Shown here: positions 5,962-5,962 of the stretch, in pieces
Numbering within the stretch: the first letter of the stretch is position 1
Layout of the letters: each line of letters starts with the position of its first letter
DNA from: Actinomycetes bacterium
GTDB lineage: Bacteria > Actinomycetota > Acidimicrobiia > Acidimicrobiales > SZUA-35
DNA length: 5,962 nucleotides
Direction of reading: 5' to 3'
Assembly: GCA_024227975.1 (NCBI GenBank)
Contig: JAAETV010000780.1
Span: 1-5,962 of the forward strand
The notes under the pieces: model-generated
The model's input: the letters and a program-made list of their open reading frames with translations, nothing else
The model's database searches: none
Told to the model about the DNA's origin: nothing
Program-made: the position numbers and the translations under genes

Positions 5962-5962
5962 C

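Overview
The window is high-GC bacterial DNA with strong G/C third-codon bias. The long PutA without an N-terminal ribbon-helix-helix, the AraC-type regulator and the codon use suggest an actinobacterium, possibly of an Acidimicrobiia-like lineage; the lineage is a guess from style, not a measurement.

The right two thirds is a minus-strand proline-catabolism block. From the right edge it reads: the last 19 codons of an oligopeptide/dipeptide-type ABC permease (5902-5961), a PAS-AraC transcription regulator (5038-5757), and a full-length bifunctional proline dehydrogenase / glutamate-semialdehyde dehydrogenase, PutA (1631-4951). The regulator sits 86 nt upstream of putA on the same strand and is the obvious candidate for its control, since this PutA lacks the DNA-binding domain of autoregulating PutAs. 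Peptide uptake followed by proline oxidation would make a coherent peptide-to-glutamate route.

The 3' side of putA (1253-1630) has no convincing gene, only a few inverted repeats. Next, still on the minus strand, comes the most interesting part. A roughly 174-nt RNA-like element (1079-1252) has a perfect 15-bp closing stem and, inside it, a circularly permuted tRNA body: T-arm first, then a capped acceptor-like stem, then the D-arm. Both strands run out through what would be the anticodon stem, with no anticodon loop. This is the architecture of YrlA, the tRNA-mimicking bacterial Y RNA. Seventy nt downstream, after a strong Shine-Dalgarno, is a start codon followed by about 36 codons that look like the N-terminus of a Ro60/Rsr (TROVE) protein, the known partner of Y RNAs. 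The similarity stops abruptly near position 900, so this looks like a decayed Ro-Y RNA locus that kept its RNA.

The left 820 bases hold a plus-strand pair that I do not recognise: a Gly/Asp-rich ORF (21-332) and, overlapping its stop by ATGA, a second ORF whose frame is broken at a 7-bp tandem repeat (454-481). The second product would have a beta-barrel-like C-terminal half. This pair ends convergently against the truncated rsr remnant.
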